64,000 nucleotides of DNA. Source: Flammulina velutipes. Taxonomy: Eukaryota > Basidiomycota > Agaricomycetes > Agaricales > Physalacriaceae. The notes beneath the pieces are model-generated. The model saw only the letters and a program-made list of their open reading frames with translations, was not told the DNA's origin and did no database searches. A program made the position numbers and the translations under genes. This document shows, in pieces, positions 36,028 through 47,130 of this stretch. The DNA lies in NCBI GenBank assembly GCA_011800155.1, contig CM022370.1, positions 2,604,001 through 2,668,000 on the forward strand. The letters run 5' to 3'. Positions within the stretch are counted from its first letter, which is position 1; the number at the start of each line of letters is the position of its first letter.

Positions 36028-36092
36028 GATGAGTGAGTGACACAAAGGTCCGGCAATCGGACCGACATCTCCTCTGCCTACAAACCATCACC
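36028..36092. promoter_or_regulatory. 65-bp divergent promoter, ABHD11-like / THG1
   Basis: The shortest start-to-start distance in the window. Both transcripts must start within these 65 bp or overlap. Confidence 0.5.
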
Positions 36093-37050
36093 ATGGCTGG
36101 GACGAAATATCAATACGTCAAGAAATTTGAGCTGCCCGATACGCTCCTACCTGGGACATTCATCCTCTTCCGCGTTGATGGCCACAGCTTTCATCGCCTC
36201 TCCTCGGAACACAATTTTGCAAAGCCCAATGACCTCTCAGCGCTCCGCCTGATGGATCATGCTGCGCTAGAGCTCATGGCCGCCTATCCTGATATTGTGC
36301 TGGCTTTTGGTGAATCCGACGAGTACAGCTTCCTTCTCCGCAAGTCTGCGTCTCTGTACAACCGCCGGGAAGCCAAGATCGTGTCGATGCTCACGTCCTA
36401 TTTCACTTCTTGCTATGTCCTCGCTTGGGACACGTACTTGCCGACAAAACTGAAGTATCCACCGTCTTTTGATGGTAGGGTGGTGCTGTATCCCAGCGAA
36501 AAGGAGGTGAGGGATTACTTCGCGTGGAGGCAGGCTGATAGTGCGTTTCTCGGCATTCTTTTGTCCTTTGTAGACTGACGGGCGCGTATTTGAAGCATAG
36601 CACACATCAATAACCTCTATAACACGACGTTCTGGGCTTTAGTCCAGCAAGGTGGGGAATCTACGACACAGGCGCATGCTACCCTCAAGGTATACATACA
36701 AATACCTACATAATTGGATGCTAAACATTTGTAGGGAACGGTATCGAAAGAGAAACACGAAATACTCTTCTCCAAGTTCTCGATTAATTATAATGAGATC
36801 GATGAGCGGTTTAGAAAGGGATCTGTGTTGGTTCGGACGGAGGTGACTCTTGGGTTCAAATTATACTTGTTAACTCAGGCTGACTATCGTACAGATACCT
36901 CAAGAGGCTGACGGAGGAGACGGGGAGGAACCAAGCAAGAAGAAGAAGGCGAACCCCCAGATGCGAGTCGACGTGCTGCATTGTGATATCATCAAGGACG
37001 AATTCTGGACGGAGAGGAATATTTTCAGAGAAGAGACAAGGCTGCGCTAA
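36093..37050 (+). CDS. THG1: tRNA-His guanylyltransferase THG1
   Basis: 266 residues in four exons: 36093-36540, 36601-36689, 36735-36842, 36895-37050. It begins MAGTKYQYVKKFE, with catalytic Asp29 in FRVDGHSFHRLS and Asp76/Glu77 in FGESDEYSF, the same numbering as in human THG1. Other conserved parts: [60 protein letters not shown] and DEFWTERNIF. THG1 adds the essential G-1 to the 5' end of tRNA-His in the 3'-5' direction. A basic insert PSKKKKAN (about residue 232) could be a nuclear localisation signal. Confidence 0.95.
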
Positions 37051-37273
37051 TCTACGTACAGGGAAATGCTACACCTTTCGACTCTCGTTATTAGTAGTCT
37101 TGAGCCTAGTTGAGAAACACCCTCGGTTGAGTTCGTTGTACTGTCAGTGTACTGTACACGGGTACGCACAAGAATACACGAGCCTATTAGTATTTTACGG
37201 CACGGAAATTGTTTACATACCCCTGATTACTCTCCGAGGCTTGACGCATCTTCGGCTCGACTTCGATCACTGA

Positions 37274-37993
37274 ATGTTGCGCGTTGGCCTCGAATCTTTG
37301 TGGACTCTGTCTTCACGACGCTGTTATTCCAGGTCTGTGCCCAATGTCTCATGGCACTTGCAAAATGCGAGGGCATTCCACCAGTCTATGGGTAAGCTGC
37401 AGGACAACCGTCGATGACTTGACCTGAACTCTTGAAGCTACACGACATACTGGAATCGAAAGACCAATACCTGGAACTGGGTGTGTCCCTTTGCTCTTCT
37501 ACCCAGTGGAACTAGAGGACTGACTTGTACCAGACTCAAGATAACCTTCAAAGATTCCAAGGGCCATAAGATCAAGACAGTCGAAGCCAATGACGGCGAC
37601 GACATTTTGGGAATAGCGCACGAATACGATATCGACTTAGAGGGCGCTTGCGAAGGCAGTATCGCGTGTTCGACGTGTCATGTTATATTAGTGCGTCTCT
37701 TGTTGTTTGTTTCTATCTCTCCAACTGAATGTCTTTAGCCGGAGGATGTCTATGACAAGCTTGAAGAACCGGGCGACGACGAAAATGACATGCTTGACAT
37801 GGCGTTCGGGCTGACGGATACCAGTCGACTAGGATGTCAGGTCAGAGTCACACCAGAGTTGGCGCAGGGGCCAGAGGGAATGGTAGTACAACTCCCATCA
37901 GCGACAAGGAATATGTTTGTCGATGGTATGCTTCCTACAGGTATCTGAAAACGAGTTGCTGACTCTTCGACAGGCAAAAAATCGACACATTGA
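37274..37993 (+). CDS. YAH1: mitochondrial [2Fe-2S] ferredoxin (adrenodoxin), Yah1-like
   Basis: 174 residues in five exons: 37274-37391, 37438-37480, 37534-37690, 37739-37925, 37974-37993. The N-terminal 55 residues are basic and Ser-rich ([21 protein letters not shown]), a presequence. The ferredoxin fold follows: [17 protein letters not shown], cluster cysteines in [16 protein letters not shown] (CX5CX2C), the fourth Cys in SRLGCQV, and the acidic partner-binding stretch [15 protein letters not shown]. The end VDGKKSTH matches Yah1-type tails. It supplies electrons to Fe-S cluster assembly and to haem A / ubiquinone synthesis. Confidence 0.93.
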
Positions 37994-38457
37994 GGTATCT
38001 ACCTATAGCGTCGGAAACTATTCTACCTTTTCTACAAATAATATGACCCACATTCACAAGACGGCAGAGAAAGGCTATGGCGTTTTACAGGCAAACTTTG
38101 CCTCAATATCTATAGCGTTTAAGCATTGTATACATACCGTAGGGTGAAAAAAACTTGAATCAGATCTGAGTCAGAGGGCATGTACGAGAGGCGTGTAACA
38201 CGTGCGGGAATTGTGGCGAGGTAAGCGCGTGCTTTTTTTTTGTCTCCTCCCATCATCAGCGTTCCCTTTTTTTCTTCCTCCCGCGGTTAGTGTCGACGGC
38301 ATAGACACTTCAATACGCCGCGATTTCCACGATAATTGTATGCTTTGACCTACGACCAGTGCATTGACCTGCTGAGCTTTGTTCAGGGTGCCCTATTTAT
38401 TCCTGCTCTCGCCCGGCTTAATTTCCTGTGAAATCCTTCCCGCCATATCCTTCTGCG
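37994..38457. promoter_or_regulatory. intergenic, with pyrimidine-rich kinase promoter
   Basis: 464 bp. A CACGTG (E-box) core lies at about 38198-38203, and T/C-rich tracts at about 38232-38282 precede the kinase gene. These are candidate promoter elements only. Confidence 0.4.
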
Positions 38458-40026
38458 ATGCATTCACAGACGCTCATACCCGATCTCGCCTACTCGCCTC
38501 CGTCCAGTACAGGCTACCTGTCCCCCGCGGAAAGCGACGCGATACAAACGCCATTCCTCAACGACTTGGACCATTCGTTCCACCATCTCGTTGTTGACCA
38601 CGAACTCCGACGCGAAACGTCTACCCAAATACCCAATTACGACTCAAAAACCAAGCTAGCCCCGTTACAGATACCCCATCCCGCCTCATTCGCATATGAC
38701 TCGTCTGTCGACGACTTCATGTCGTATTCACCATCCTCCAAGTCGTCTCCCTCTGACTCTCTTCCTCCCTCTTCATATTACCGCACGCCCGAAATCCATC
38801 CGACAGAGCGTATGCTTGACGCATGTCGATATTCCGAACACTTTCCGGAGGGCCACCAGCTCGATTCCCAGTTCGCATCTACCTATCAGCTGGAGGATCA
38901 GCTCGGCTCTGGTGGATATGGTTTCGTCATGACTGCGAAGCATCGTCGCGTCGGATACGAAGTCGCCGTCAAGTTCATCATCAAGGAAAAGGTGCCGGAC
39001 TATGCATGGGTGGACGATGAGCGATTTGGCCGGTTGCCTACTGAGGTATTCTTACTGGACTACATGGACCACAAAAACATTGCCAAGGGCATAGACCTAT
39101 TCCAAGACTCTCTTTATTACTATTTGGTGAGCATCTCTCTGCACTGCGTCCTGTTTTTGTCTTGAACTGGTCATAGATTCAAGAGCTACATGGTTCCCCA
39201 TGGCCCAGGGCGATCCGAAAAAGGCGCGCCAAACGAAACTCTTCCAACAGCGACTCATCCTCTCTTCTCTCCCCGCCCTGCCTCACCCCATCTGTCTCTG
39301 CCGATTCTTTCGACTCTGCTCCTGCGACCCCTCATCATCCATCGCACACTCCTCAACCTCTTCCCCCTCTATCCCAGATTCTGCAACAGCGTAATCCAGA
39401 CCTCGCCACGAATCTGACTGTCGGGCGACCACAGTTCAGCCGGAGGCCTTCGCATGATCTATTCGAGTGCATAGAGCAGTCCGCGCACAAGCGTTTGCCT
39501 GAGGATCAGGCCCGCTACGTTTTTGCGCAGGTCGTTGACGCGGTGCACTACCTTGATGCTCATGGTATCGCTCATCGGGATATCAAAGACGAGAACATCG
39601 CAATTGACAAGGATTTGAATGTGAGCTTCTCTTCACAACCCTACGCCACATATATTTGACCTTGTAAATTAGGTCAAGCTTATAGATTTCGGGAGCTCCA
39701 TCTTCGTTGAACCGTCGAAGCCTCGCCCATACTATACCCTATTCTATGGGACGACGGCGTATGCGGCGTCGGAGATTCTCCTCAAGCAGCCATATCAGTC
39801 GGCGCCAGCTGAGGTATGGACGTTGGGCGTCTTACTGTCGTACCTCCTGCATGGAATGTCTCCTTTCCCCACAGTCAAGGATGCTATCAAAGGACGCATA
39901 ATTCTCGAGGAACGTCCCCGGATCTCGAAGGATGCATACGACCTGCTATGCCAGTGCCTTGACCCCAATCCAACAACGCGAGCAACGATCCAGGAGATCA
40001 AGTCTCATCGTTGGCTTCGAGCATAG
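38458..40026 (+). CDS. Ser/Thr protein kinase, PAS-kinase-like catalytic domain
   Basis: 488 residues in three exons: 38458-39126, 39177-39620, 39673-40026. Disordered N-terminus (1-135), then a kinase domain with glycine loop LGSGGYGFV, VAVKF lysine, catalytic loop HRDIKDEN and DFGSS. The KVPDYAWVDDERFGRLPTEV and NVKLIDFGSS stretches resemble PAS kinase (PASK/Psk). No PAS domain is visible. Oddities: a Ser/Pro-rich insert of about 90 residues (230-320) between the hinge and the F-helix side, the usual APE replaced by AASE, and the usual D-V/M-W replaced by AEVW. Catalytic Lys, HRD and DFG residues are intact, so activity is likely. The start is the first ATG; the upstream in-frame codon at 38428 is GTG. 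Confidence 0.85.
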
Positions 40027-40236
40027 TTCACTTTTCTCCCGTAGATTTCTTCCTGGATAATGCCTCTATGTTAACACTTCACGCCACGCATTTGTATATT
40101 TTTATCATCCCACACTCGCATACTCTTTTATTCTAACTGTAGCATTCTGGATTTGTTTTTTTATGGTCACTGTATAATTGCTAGATTTTCTTTTACGACG
40201 CAAACTATGGACCATGTCGAGTGAGAGCTCTATAAA

Positions 40237-40799
40237 TTATGGTGCTATCTTACCTAAGGGAGCACCTGTCTTGACTTTTCGAGTCCTCTTCGGTTTCTTA
40301 GGCTCCCAACGTATGGGTTTCTCGTTTGCTTTATTAGTAACGAAGGCTCCGTACCAAACGATAGAGGCGTTGCATGTAGATATTGCCATGTAGAACATAT
40401 CTGTTGAGAATACTTTTAGCTTGTCTTGAATCCTGCAAGGGGTTAACTATTGGTTGAGGAGGGTTTGAAGATGTAGACGCACCAAGCGTAGGATAGAGTC
40501 TCTGTGTGGTTACAAGGGACGGCATATATGACAATTTTGCCCATGCGTCCTTTGAGGGCTGATCGTGTACCAAGGTCGATGGCTTCGAGGTCTAACCAGG
40601 GAGCGTTGAGAACGTCGTTGTACGCTTGAAGGAGAGCGTCTGAAGTTTCGGGGTATTTCTCGATGAGAACTGTGACGGCTTCGGTGGGCGGGTGAGTTAA
40701 GGGGATGGTAGGAGGCATTTGAGGATAGACAATCAATGATAGAGCATTATATAGTGATCGGGAAGTGAGTCCGTAAAGGGGAATAGAAGAAGGATGCAT
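40237..40799 (-). CDS. SEN15: tRNA-splicing endonuclease subunit SEN15-like
   Basis: 170 residues from exons 40799-40483 and 40432-40237. The middle reads YNDVLNAPWLDLEAIDL, then GKIVIYAVPCNHTETLSYAWI and DMFYMAISTCNASIVWYG, the pattern of the Sen15 fold (LL.AYNDL...W.DLE.ID.....; YLAI...DSSIVYY). SEN15 is a structural subunit of the heterotetramer that excises tRNA introns. The C-terminus is basic (EPKKPKRTRKVKTG). The ATG at 40799 is the first in frame; a second at about 40720 (MPPTIPL) would shorten the N-terminus. The call rests on motif resemblance and moderate length fit. Confidence 0.75.
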
Positions 40800-41067
40800 A
40801 GCCCACGGAAATAGCCGAGACCGAGTGGCGCACAAGTGAAACGAGATATACAATTTTCTCTCCTGGGAAGGACTAGTTAGACCCGTTTATCTGAGAATAA
40901 CAACCATTTACGAGCGCCCAAACGATATTTCATGGCAGGAGACAAGTATGATTGATCACTTTTATTGACAATCATTACGGCGGCAAGCTTCATCCCTTTC
41001 TTTTACTAGGAAGGCTGAGACTGCACAGAACAACAAACTCACACTGTCATACACCCACCTCGATATC

Positions 41068-41352
41068 ATGAACAGCATTGAACTTGAAGGCATCCCTTTC
41101 CTCGCCCCAGACAACCGGCAATTTAACTATGAACCAGAGGAAAGAAATATTCTGTTTGGAGGAAAAGACCCACAATGGTATTTGTCGTCGCAGATGTTTA
41201 AGTGGAGACTACGTGACGATATCGGTACATTTTGTTTCCTCTTCTAGCCATGTAATTCTGTCCTCACCTTGTCGAGAGTAACCCAATAAATGATTGACAA
41301 GGTAGAGAAGCGACTGCAGAAAGAGAGGGAGCAACGATCCCGGAACGCTTGA
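41068..41352 (+). CDS. small hypothetical protein, 67 residues
   Basis: Proposed from exons 41068-41224 and 41306-41352, joined in phase 1 by an 81-nt GT-AG intron. The product is MNSIELEGIPFLAPDNRQF followed by NYEPEERNILFGGKDPQWYL, a WRLRDDIEKRLQKEREQRS amphipathic helix and a short tail. It is soluble and charged, with no signal peptide. Even composition and a sensible stop 3' of a good acceptor favour a real gene. It is not a family I recognise, and the acceptor choice (ggtag rather than acaag) is by frame only. Confidence 0.45.
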
Positions 41353-41428
41353 ATTCTTGACAAGCATACCAATCGTTTCCGAACAAGTAAAGCCATCTTA
41401 GGAGACGAATATGATGTATATTAGGCAT

Positions 41429-42654
41429 CTATTTACGCAAGGGAATTATATATCTGCCTCTCATGCGGGACAAGGCTTCTGCGTTGCGCATGCCAATACC
41501 CTTTTCTACGCGTTTCCCGTGGCCGCCTGCGCCGTTACCCTTGCCCAGAGGATTATGGCCTGACTGGAGCATCTTGAGGGCGGCCTGTGTGACGACGATG
41601 GGATTGCGACTTCCCCAGAGCTTTGCGGAGATATCGCTGATACCTGCTGCGCGGAACAAGCGATGGAGGGTAGGACCACAACGCAGGCCGAAACCAAGGG
41701 GGCGAGGACGCATGACGACCTGTGCAGCGCCGAACTTTGTGTCTATAGGTGTCCAGATGGTACGGTCTTCGTAACGGTCGACGAAATCCATGTTACGGAC
41801 AGCGGAAGCGTATGATTTCTCGAACGCGTTCTGGACATCATCGTGGTTTGCTTTCCCGAGGCCAATGACACCGTCACCGTTCCCGACGACGGTGAAGACC
41901 TGGGTGGACTTGATTTTTCCTTTGCCGGTTTGGTGAGTAATGCCACGGACCATCCTGAACATGTGGTGTTCGGGTGACTGGAGGATGTGTTCAAAGGGGG
42001 CTGCGATACCGGTTCGGGTGATGAGTTGAGGGGAGGGATCGGACAAGTCAGACTGTGTGGGCTCCCAGTCACGGCCAAAGTCGCCACCCTCTTTGAGCAT
42101 CTGTTCGTGGAACATGGAGGTGTGGTTGCGAATTACGACGCGGTTGTGGAATCGTCCGCGCCCTGTTGGTGGCAGCTCAAGCACGGAGCGCGTATCGAAC
42201 ATCGGGTCGGGCGTCATGAGGTTCGGCCATGCATGCGGGTGTGACTCGGGGTCCATTGCTTGCTGGGGCTCTTCTACGAAATGTTAGTTAGAGAAAGCAG
42301 GTGTGTGCAGAACATACCAGGGGTCTCCTCTGCTTTGGACTTTGGATTGACATCAATGTTGTGCTCGCTGAGAAACGCAAGGACACGTCCAATTGACAGG
42401 TTATCCTTCGCACCCTCAAACGAGATTTCGGAGAGCAGTTCGCGGAAGCGCGCGTACTTGTCGTCGCCGAGGACACCCACCGACGCCTGGACGTGTCGGT
42501 TGTGTGCCATTCTCATGAAAGCAGAGATGTATGCCTTTTGGGGCGCGTTCCATTGTACTGCCCATTCTTCCTTGGCTGCCTCCACTGCGTACTGCCTGCA
42601 GAACACCGCGCGGTGCGTCGTCGTCCGCCGTACTATTCGAGACAGCCGTAGCAT
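41429..42654 (-). CDS. MRPS5: mitochondrial small-subunit ribosomal protein uS5m
   Basis: 393 residues from exons 42654-42318 and 42273-41429. The N-terminus (MLRLSRIVRRTTTHRAVFCRQYA) is a clear presequence. The S5 double-stranded RNA-binding domain: FRMVRGITHQTGKGKIKSTQVFTVVGNGDGVIGLGKA. The S5 C-terminal domain: PLGFGLRCGPTLHRLFRAAGISDISAKLWGSRN. A fungal C-terminal tail follows, rich in Gly/Arg/Lys. It is a small-subunit mitoribosome protein near the mRNA entry. Divergent from CCT3 across 79 bp. Confidence 0.92.
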
Positions 42655-42733
42655 GAATGCAAAAAGAGAAAGTGTGACGTAACGCGGCTGTTACTTTCCC
42701 TCTTTCCCTTCCACCAAAAAATACATATCCAAA
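42655..42733. promoter_or_regulatory. 79-bp divergent promoter, uS5m / CCT3
   Basis: 79 bp between opposite start codons, with a pyrimidine-rich segment (ttactttccctctttcccttcc, about 42690-42711) on the CCT3 side. Confidence 0.5.
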
Positions 42734-44775
42734 ATGTCAGGCCAAACGCCTGTCTTCGTTATGAGTGCGTGAGCTGCTCGTTGTCCGATTACTGCGTTCT
42801 CTGATACCCCATCGCAGACACGACGCCGGAACGGCAGTCGGGACGAAAAGCCCAAATCTCCAACATCACTGCAGCAAAAGTGCGTCCCGTACTAATCCCT
42901 TCGCGTCTGTCGTGCTCATCAACATCCTAGACCGTCGCAGATGTCATACGGACGTGTCTGGGCCCCAAATCCATGCTCAAAATGATCCTGGATCCCATGG
43001 GAGGCATATTGCAAGTCGTCTTTCCCCTCGTCTTGCCCCAACCTTGACGCATACATCCTAGACTGACCAACGACGGCAATGCCATCCTGCGCGAAATCGA
43101 CGTCGCCCACCCTGCTGCGAAGAACATGATTGAGCTTAGTCGCACCCAGGACGAAGAGTGCGGCGATGGAACGACAAGTGTTATCATCCTCGGTGCGCAC
43201 CACCTTTCCGAAAAAAGTTTATTTTACTAACATCTTCCAGCTGGAGAAATACTGGCTCAGTCTTTGTCTCAGCTCGAGCGCGACATACACCCTGTCGTTA
43301 TCATCTCCGCATACAACAAGGCTCTCAAAGAGGCACTCGAGATCATCAAGCGCATATCCATCCCCATTGACACTACAAACGACGAGGAGATGCTCGCCCT
43401 CATCAAGACCTCCATCGGCACAAAGTTCGTCATGCGCTGGTCCGACCTCATGTGTAAGCTTGCTCTCCAAGCCGTCCGTACCGTCGCCATCGACGAGGGT
43501 GGTGTCAAATCCGTCGACATCAAGCGCTACGCCCGTGTTGAAAAGGTGCCAGGTGGCGAGATTGAGCAGAGCTGTGTCCTCAATGGTGTCATGCTCAACA
43601 AGGATATCACTCATCCTAACATGAGACGTCGCATCGCTAACCCCAGAATCATCCTACTCGACTGTCCGTTGGAGTACAAAAAGGGTGAGAGTCAAACAAA
43701 CATGGAGTTTTCAAAGGAGGGAGATTGGGAGCGCGCGCAGAGCATCGAGGAGGAGCAGATCAAGATTCTTTGCGACAAGATCTTGGAATTCAAGCCCGAC
43801 ATCGTAATCACCGAGAAGGGTGTTTCTGGTACGTCTCGTCCTATTCCAGTCCATTTACGCTACTCACCACTGCTGTAGATATTGCACAGCACTTTTTCCT
43901 CAAGCACAATGTGTCTGCCCTTCGTCGTGTTCGCAAGTCGGACAACAACCGGATAGCTCTAGCCGTCGGTGCCACGATCGTCAACCGCGCAGAAGATCTC
44001 AGAGAGTCCGATGTCGGCACAGGATGTGGCTTGTTCAACATTGAGAAGATTGGCGATGAGTGTGTATCTTTCGCGTCTTTAAGGTGTTCTTTTCTAATAC
44101 TTTCTACAGATACTTTACATTCCTCACAGAGTGCAACACGCCTAAAGCATGCACGATCCTGCTGCGTGGCCCATCCAAGGATATTTTGAACGAGATTGAC
44201 CGCAACCTTGCGGACGCGATGTCTGTTGCGCGGAATGTGGTGTTCAACCCGATCCTTGCGCCTGGTGGAGGTGCGACTGAGATGGCGATCAGCGTTGGAC
44301 TACACCAGAAGGCGAGGACAATCGTTGGAGTGGAAGGGTGGCCGTACCGGGCAGTGGCGGATGCGATGGAGATTATCCCGAGGACATTGGTGCAGAACAG
44401 CGGTGGCAATGCGATGCGGGTGTTGACAGAGCTGAGGGTGAGTTCTTGGATTGGTTCGTGGGATATAGCTGACTAACTTATTACAGGCAAAACACGCGAA
44501 TGGAGAGAATTCATGGGGTGTGAATGGCGACACTGGCAAACTTGTGGACATGAAGACTTATGGGCTGTATGAGTCTGCAAGTGTCAAGGTATGTGGTGGA
44601 TGGACATCGATCGGTAGTTTCTGACATGTCTTAGATTCAAACGCTAAAGACAGCAATTGAGGCTGCTCGTATGCTTCTTCGTGTTGACGATGTTGTGCAG
44701 GCTGTACGCAAGGACCGAGAGCAGGGTGGTGGTGGTGGTGGTGGAGCGCCGCCTGAAGAGATGATGGAAGGATGA
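42734..44775 (+). CDS. CCT3: chaperonin TCP-1/CCT subunit gamma
   Basis: 547 residues in nine exons: 42734-42764, 42818-42879, 42931-43010, 43062-43192, 43241-43828, 43879-44059, 44110-44437, 44487-44588, 44635-44775. Group II chaperonin motifs: [47 protein letters not shown] (ATP site), [16 protein letters not shown] and [11 protein letters not shown] with DDVV near the end. [20 protein letters not shown] and the KKGESQTN segment indicate the gamma subunit. The C-terminal tail has a seven-Gly run from six GGT codons plus GGA. Intron 43011-43061 is GC-AG (gcaagt). CCT folds actin and tubulin in the cytosol. Confidence 0.94.
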
Positions 44776-44834
44776 AGAATATGTATCTAAAAGTTGATGT
44801 ACGTATACTAGAAGGGTATGATTAGTCTAAGTGT

Positions 44835-45581
44835 CTAAACTTTTTGCTCGATGGCCTTTTCTACGCTGACAGCTGTTTCTGCGACTCCCGCGACGTCTGC
44901 CTCCGCCGATGCGTTAACAGCACTCAGGTAGGTATCTGGACAACGTTCAGTCATGGTACCGAAGAAAAAACGTAATACGCACTCCAGAACAAACTGACTA
45001 CGCCCACGAAGCCGAAGCGGAGATGGGGTGGTACGACCCAGAAGTTGACGAGTTGGGCTGGGATGAAGACGCCCCAATTCATGAGCACGGTCCTGCGGTA
45101 CTTGTCCTCTATCCGGGGTACGATCTCCTGCGGCTTGCCCTCTAGGACGGCCATGCTAGTGAAAAAGGCGGCGACGGCGACGGGAGTAAGGACAGCCTGG
45201 TCGAGCCACACTTTGGTGAACACCCCGCGCAGGGGGCTCTTGCTCTTTATACGCCCGAGGAATTGGTACCAGTATGTCATGGCAGGCCCGAACATTGCTC
45301 CGCCGTAGAACGCGAGGCGGGCGGTCCGCAGGATCTACCGCGGGGTGAGGAAAGGTATAGAGTGGGGGTATCAAAATCAAACGCACATCGTGGTCTTTGC
45401 CTTTTCGTTCGATGGCTTGTTGGGCAATGACATCGCCCGTTCCGAAGAGCACTGCTGCTGTGGCGCACTGGGTGATGAGTGGCTTGCGGATGAGGAGTGC
45501 ACTGCGTTCGGGGGATTAGCGTTGTCGTCGGCGTGCGGCCGTGGAACGCACGGACTTGTATTTACGGAAGAGGCTGGCCAT
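44835..45581 (-). CDS. SYM1: MPV17/PMP22-family membrane protein, Sym1-like
   Basis: 197 residues in four exons: 45581-45556, 45501-45387, 45334-44983, 44935-44835. Family landmarks: YNALLIRKPLITQCATAAVLFGTGDVIAQQ, RLAFYGGAMFGPAMTYWYQFL, KVWLDQAVLTPV, NWGVFIPAQLVNFWVVPPHLRFGFVGVVSLFWNTYLS. Four hydrophobic segments are present. Sym1/MPV17 is a mitochondrial inner-membrane channel-like protein needed under metabolic stress. The C-terminal tail (EADVAGVAETAVSVEKAIEQ) is longer than usual and acidic. The stop codon is only 59 bp from that of convergent CCT3, so the 3' UTRs very likely overlap. Confidence 0.92.
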
Positions 45582-45956
45582 GGATGGTGGACGCGTCTAA
45601 AGAGCGTCGTTTCTTCGGAACAATATATTTTTGATGTACCCCACATGGTCCGTGCGCAGGACTACGTGACTACGCCACACTCTATTAAGGACGCTGAAGA
45701 CTCCGAAGAGTCGTGGAAGTACCTGTGTTTATTGAACCCATTGCACATTTAGTAACCGATTCCCGAAAGTCTCTCATATATCGCTGCAGGATCATGTCAA
45801 AACGCTCGGAATGAGTAGCGTTGACCATTATTTTAATCAACCCAACAGAAAAGCGGTGGTATAGAAAACACTATTCCAACAACTCTGATCCTAAACCAAG
45901 AAACCGAACATGGGCATGAGCATATTGATTTAGAACATAGAACAGCATGAGCAAAT
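45582..45956. other. intergenic, eS10 3' / SYM1 5' region
   Basis: 375 bp between two minus-strand genes. It must carry the SYM1 promoter and eS10 terminator. Open frames here look like chance. Confidence 0.5.
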
Positions 45957-46525
45957 CTACTCTCTTGGAGCACCCCGTCCAACCCCACCAGCGAACGACG
46001 GCCTAAAGTCGCCACCAGCGCTCTCCTTCTTGCTGCGATAGTCATCCCTGTCTCCACGGGGCGCGCGGTATGCGCCGTCTCCGCCAGCTCCTGGGCGCAC
46101 GGTAGCGGGACGAGGGGCCCTCGCGGCCTTTTTGTGCGTCGCGGGGACAATCTCCGAAGGGAGGTGTAGCCTACATACCACCATTCCATTCAGTCACCAA
46201 GGAACGAAGGAACGTAGAACGAGGAAACGCACCATTCACGGAGGAACTCAACACCCTCGGGGGTAAGGGTGTAGTAGTAGTACTGCCAGCTGAATTGCGT
46301 CTTGACGAAGCCCTTGGAGGTCAGACTCTGTAGAGCCTTGATGACCTGGAGGTTGGGCACGTCGAGCTCTTCATGCTTGGGCGCGTTGTAGTCTTTTTTG
46401 GCGACCAGTACTCCCTCTATTCGATCCAGATATTAGTGGGACGACAGTGGGTGTTGGGTGGGATGAAGGGCACCTTTGAAGAGGTTCTCGTAGATGGTAC
46501 GCCTGACGTCTTTCTTGATGATCAT
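45957..46525 (-). CDS. RPS10: 40S ribosomal protein eS10
   Basis: 149 residues in three exons: 46525-46474, 46416-46233, 46170-45957. It starts [27 protein letters not shown], continues with [23 protein letters not shown] and [25 protein letters not shown], and ends in a basic Gly/Arg-rich tail ([15 protein letters not shown]). This matches eS10 over its full length. It is a cytosolic small-subunit protein at the mRNA entry. All phases agree. Confidence 0.96.
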
Positions 46526-47130
46526 GCTGGGCTAGTGGAGGTCTTGGGGGTTAAGCTACGTCCATGGCGTCAGTCCAATCCTGGCATTGTTCCACGGGGG
46601 ATATATACGCACTGCGAAGGAGTATCGCACTAACAGTTCCGGCTACGAAAGAATTGATCAGCATCGACCATTGACATCCAAACGCATCCAACTCCATCCA
46701 GCCTTCTCTGCTGTCTAAATCGCATGAAACGGCCGTCCTTAGGCAGATCAGACGGAGGAGGGCGCGATGGGACACTCACTTGGCGAGATTTTGAGGGTGC
46801 GTGAACGCTGAGCGGGACGACGATGACAGTGGGCTTGCAGTGAATTTCTCTCCTTCCCGATTCGGACCAGGCAAAACACGCGTCAACATGTGCTCTCTGC
46901 ACAGCCACATACTTATGTAGCATCCATCCCGTCGTAACAGAAAGACTGCAGATATCAGGTTTGACTTCATCTCTGACTACCGACAAACTAGGAGAGCGAA
47001 TATTCACGTTGACAGTGGTAGGTATGGTCAGGCGAAGAGGTGGCGGTGCGGACTAGAGATAGGCGGAATAAAGTCATTGAATGTCATAATTGGGCGAGAT
47101 GCGTGTATGTATAAGTATGCGTTGGTAACT
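46526..47130. promoter_or_regulatory. 605-bp upstream region of eS10
   Basis: Lies 5' of eS10 and 3' of the claudin-like gene, both on the minus strand. This is long for the window, as often for ribosomal-protein genes, and may include a 5'-UTR intron. A 126-codon minus frame is open at 46630-47007, but its composition does not look like a protein and it has no splice partners. Confidence 0.4.

Noticed and set aside
44725..44745. (GGT)6 simple repeat
   Set aside because: It encodes the Gly-rich C-terminal tail typical of CCT subunits, so it needs no separate explanation.
46630..47007. 126-codon minus-strand frame upstream of eS10
   Set aside because: No recognised motif and odd composition; treated as promoter or leader sequence.
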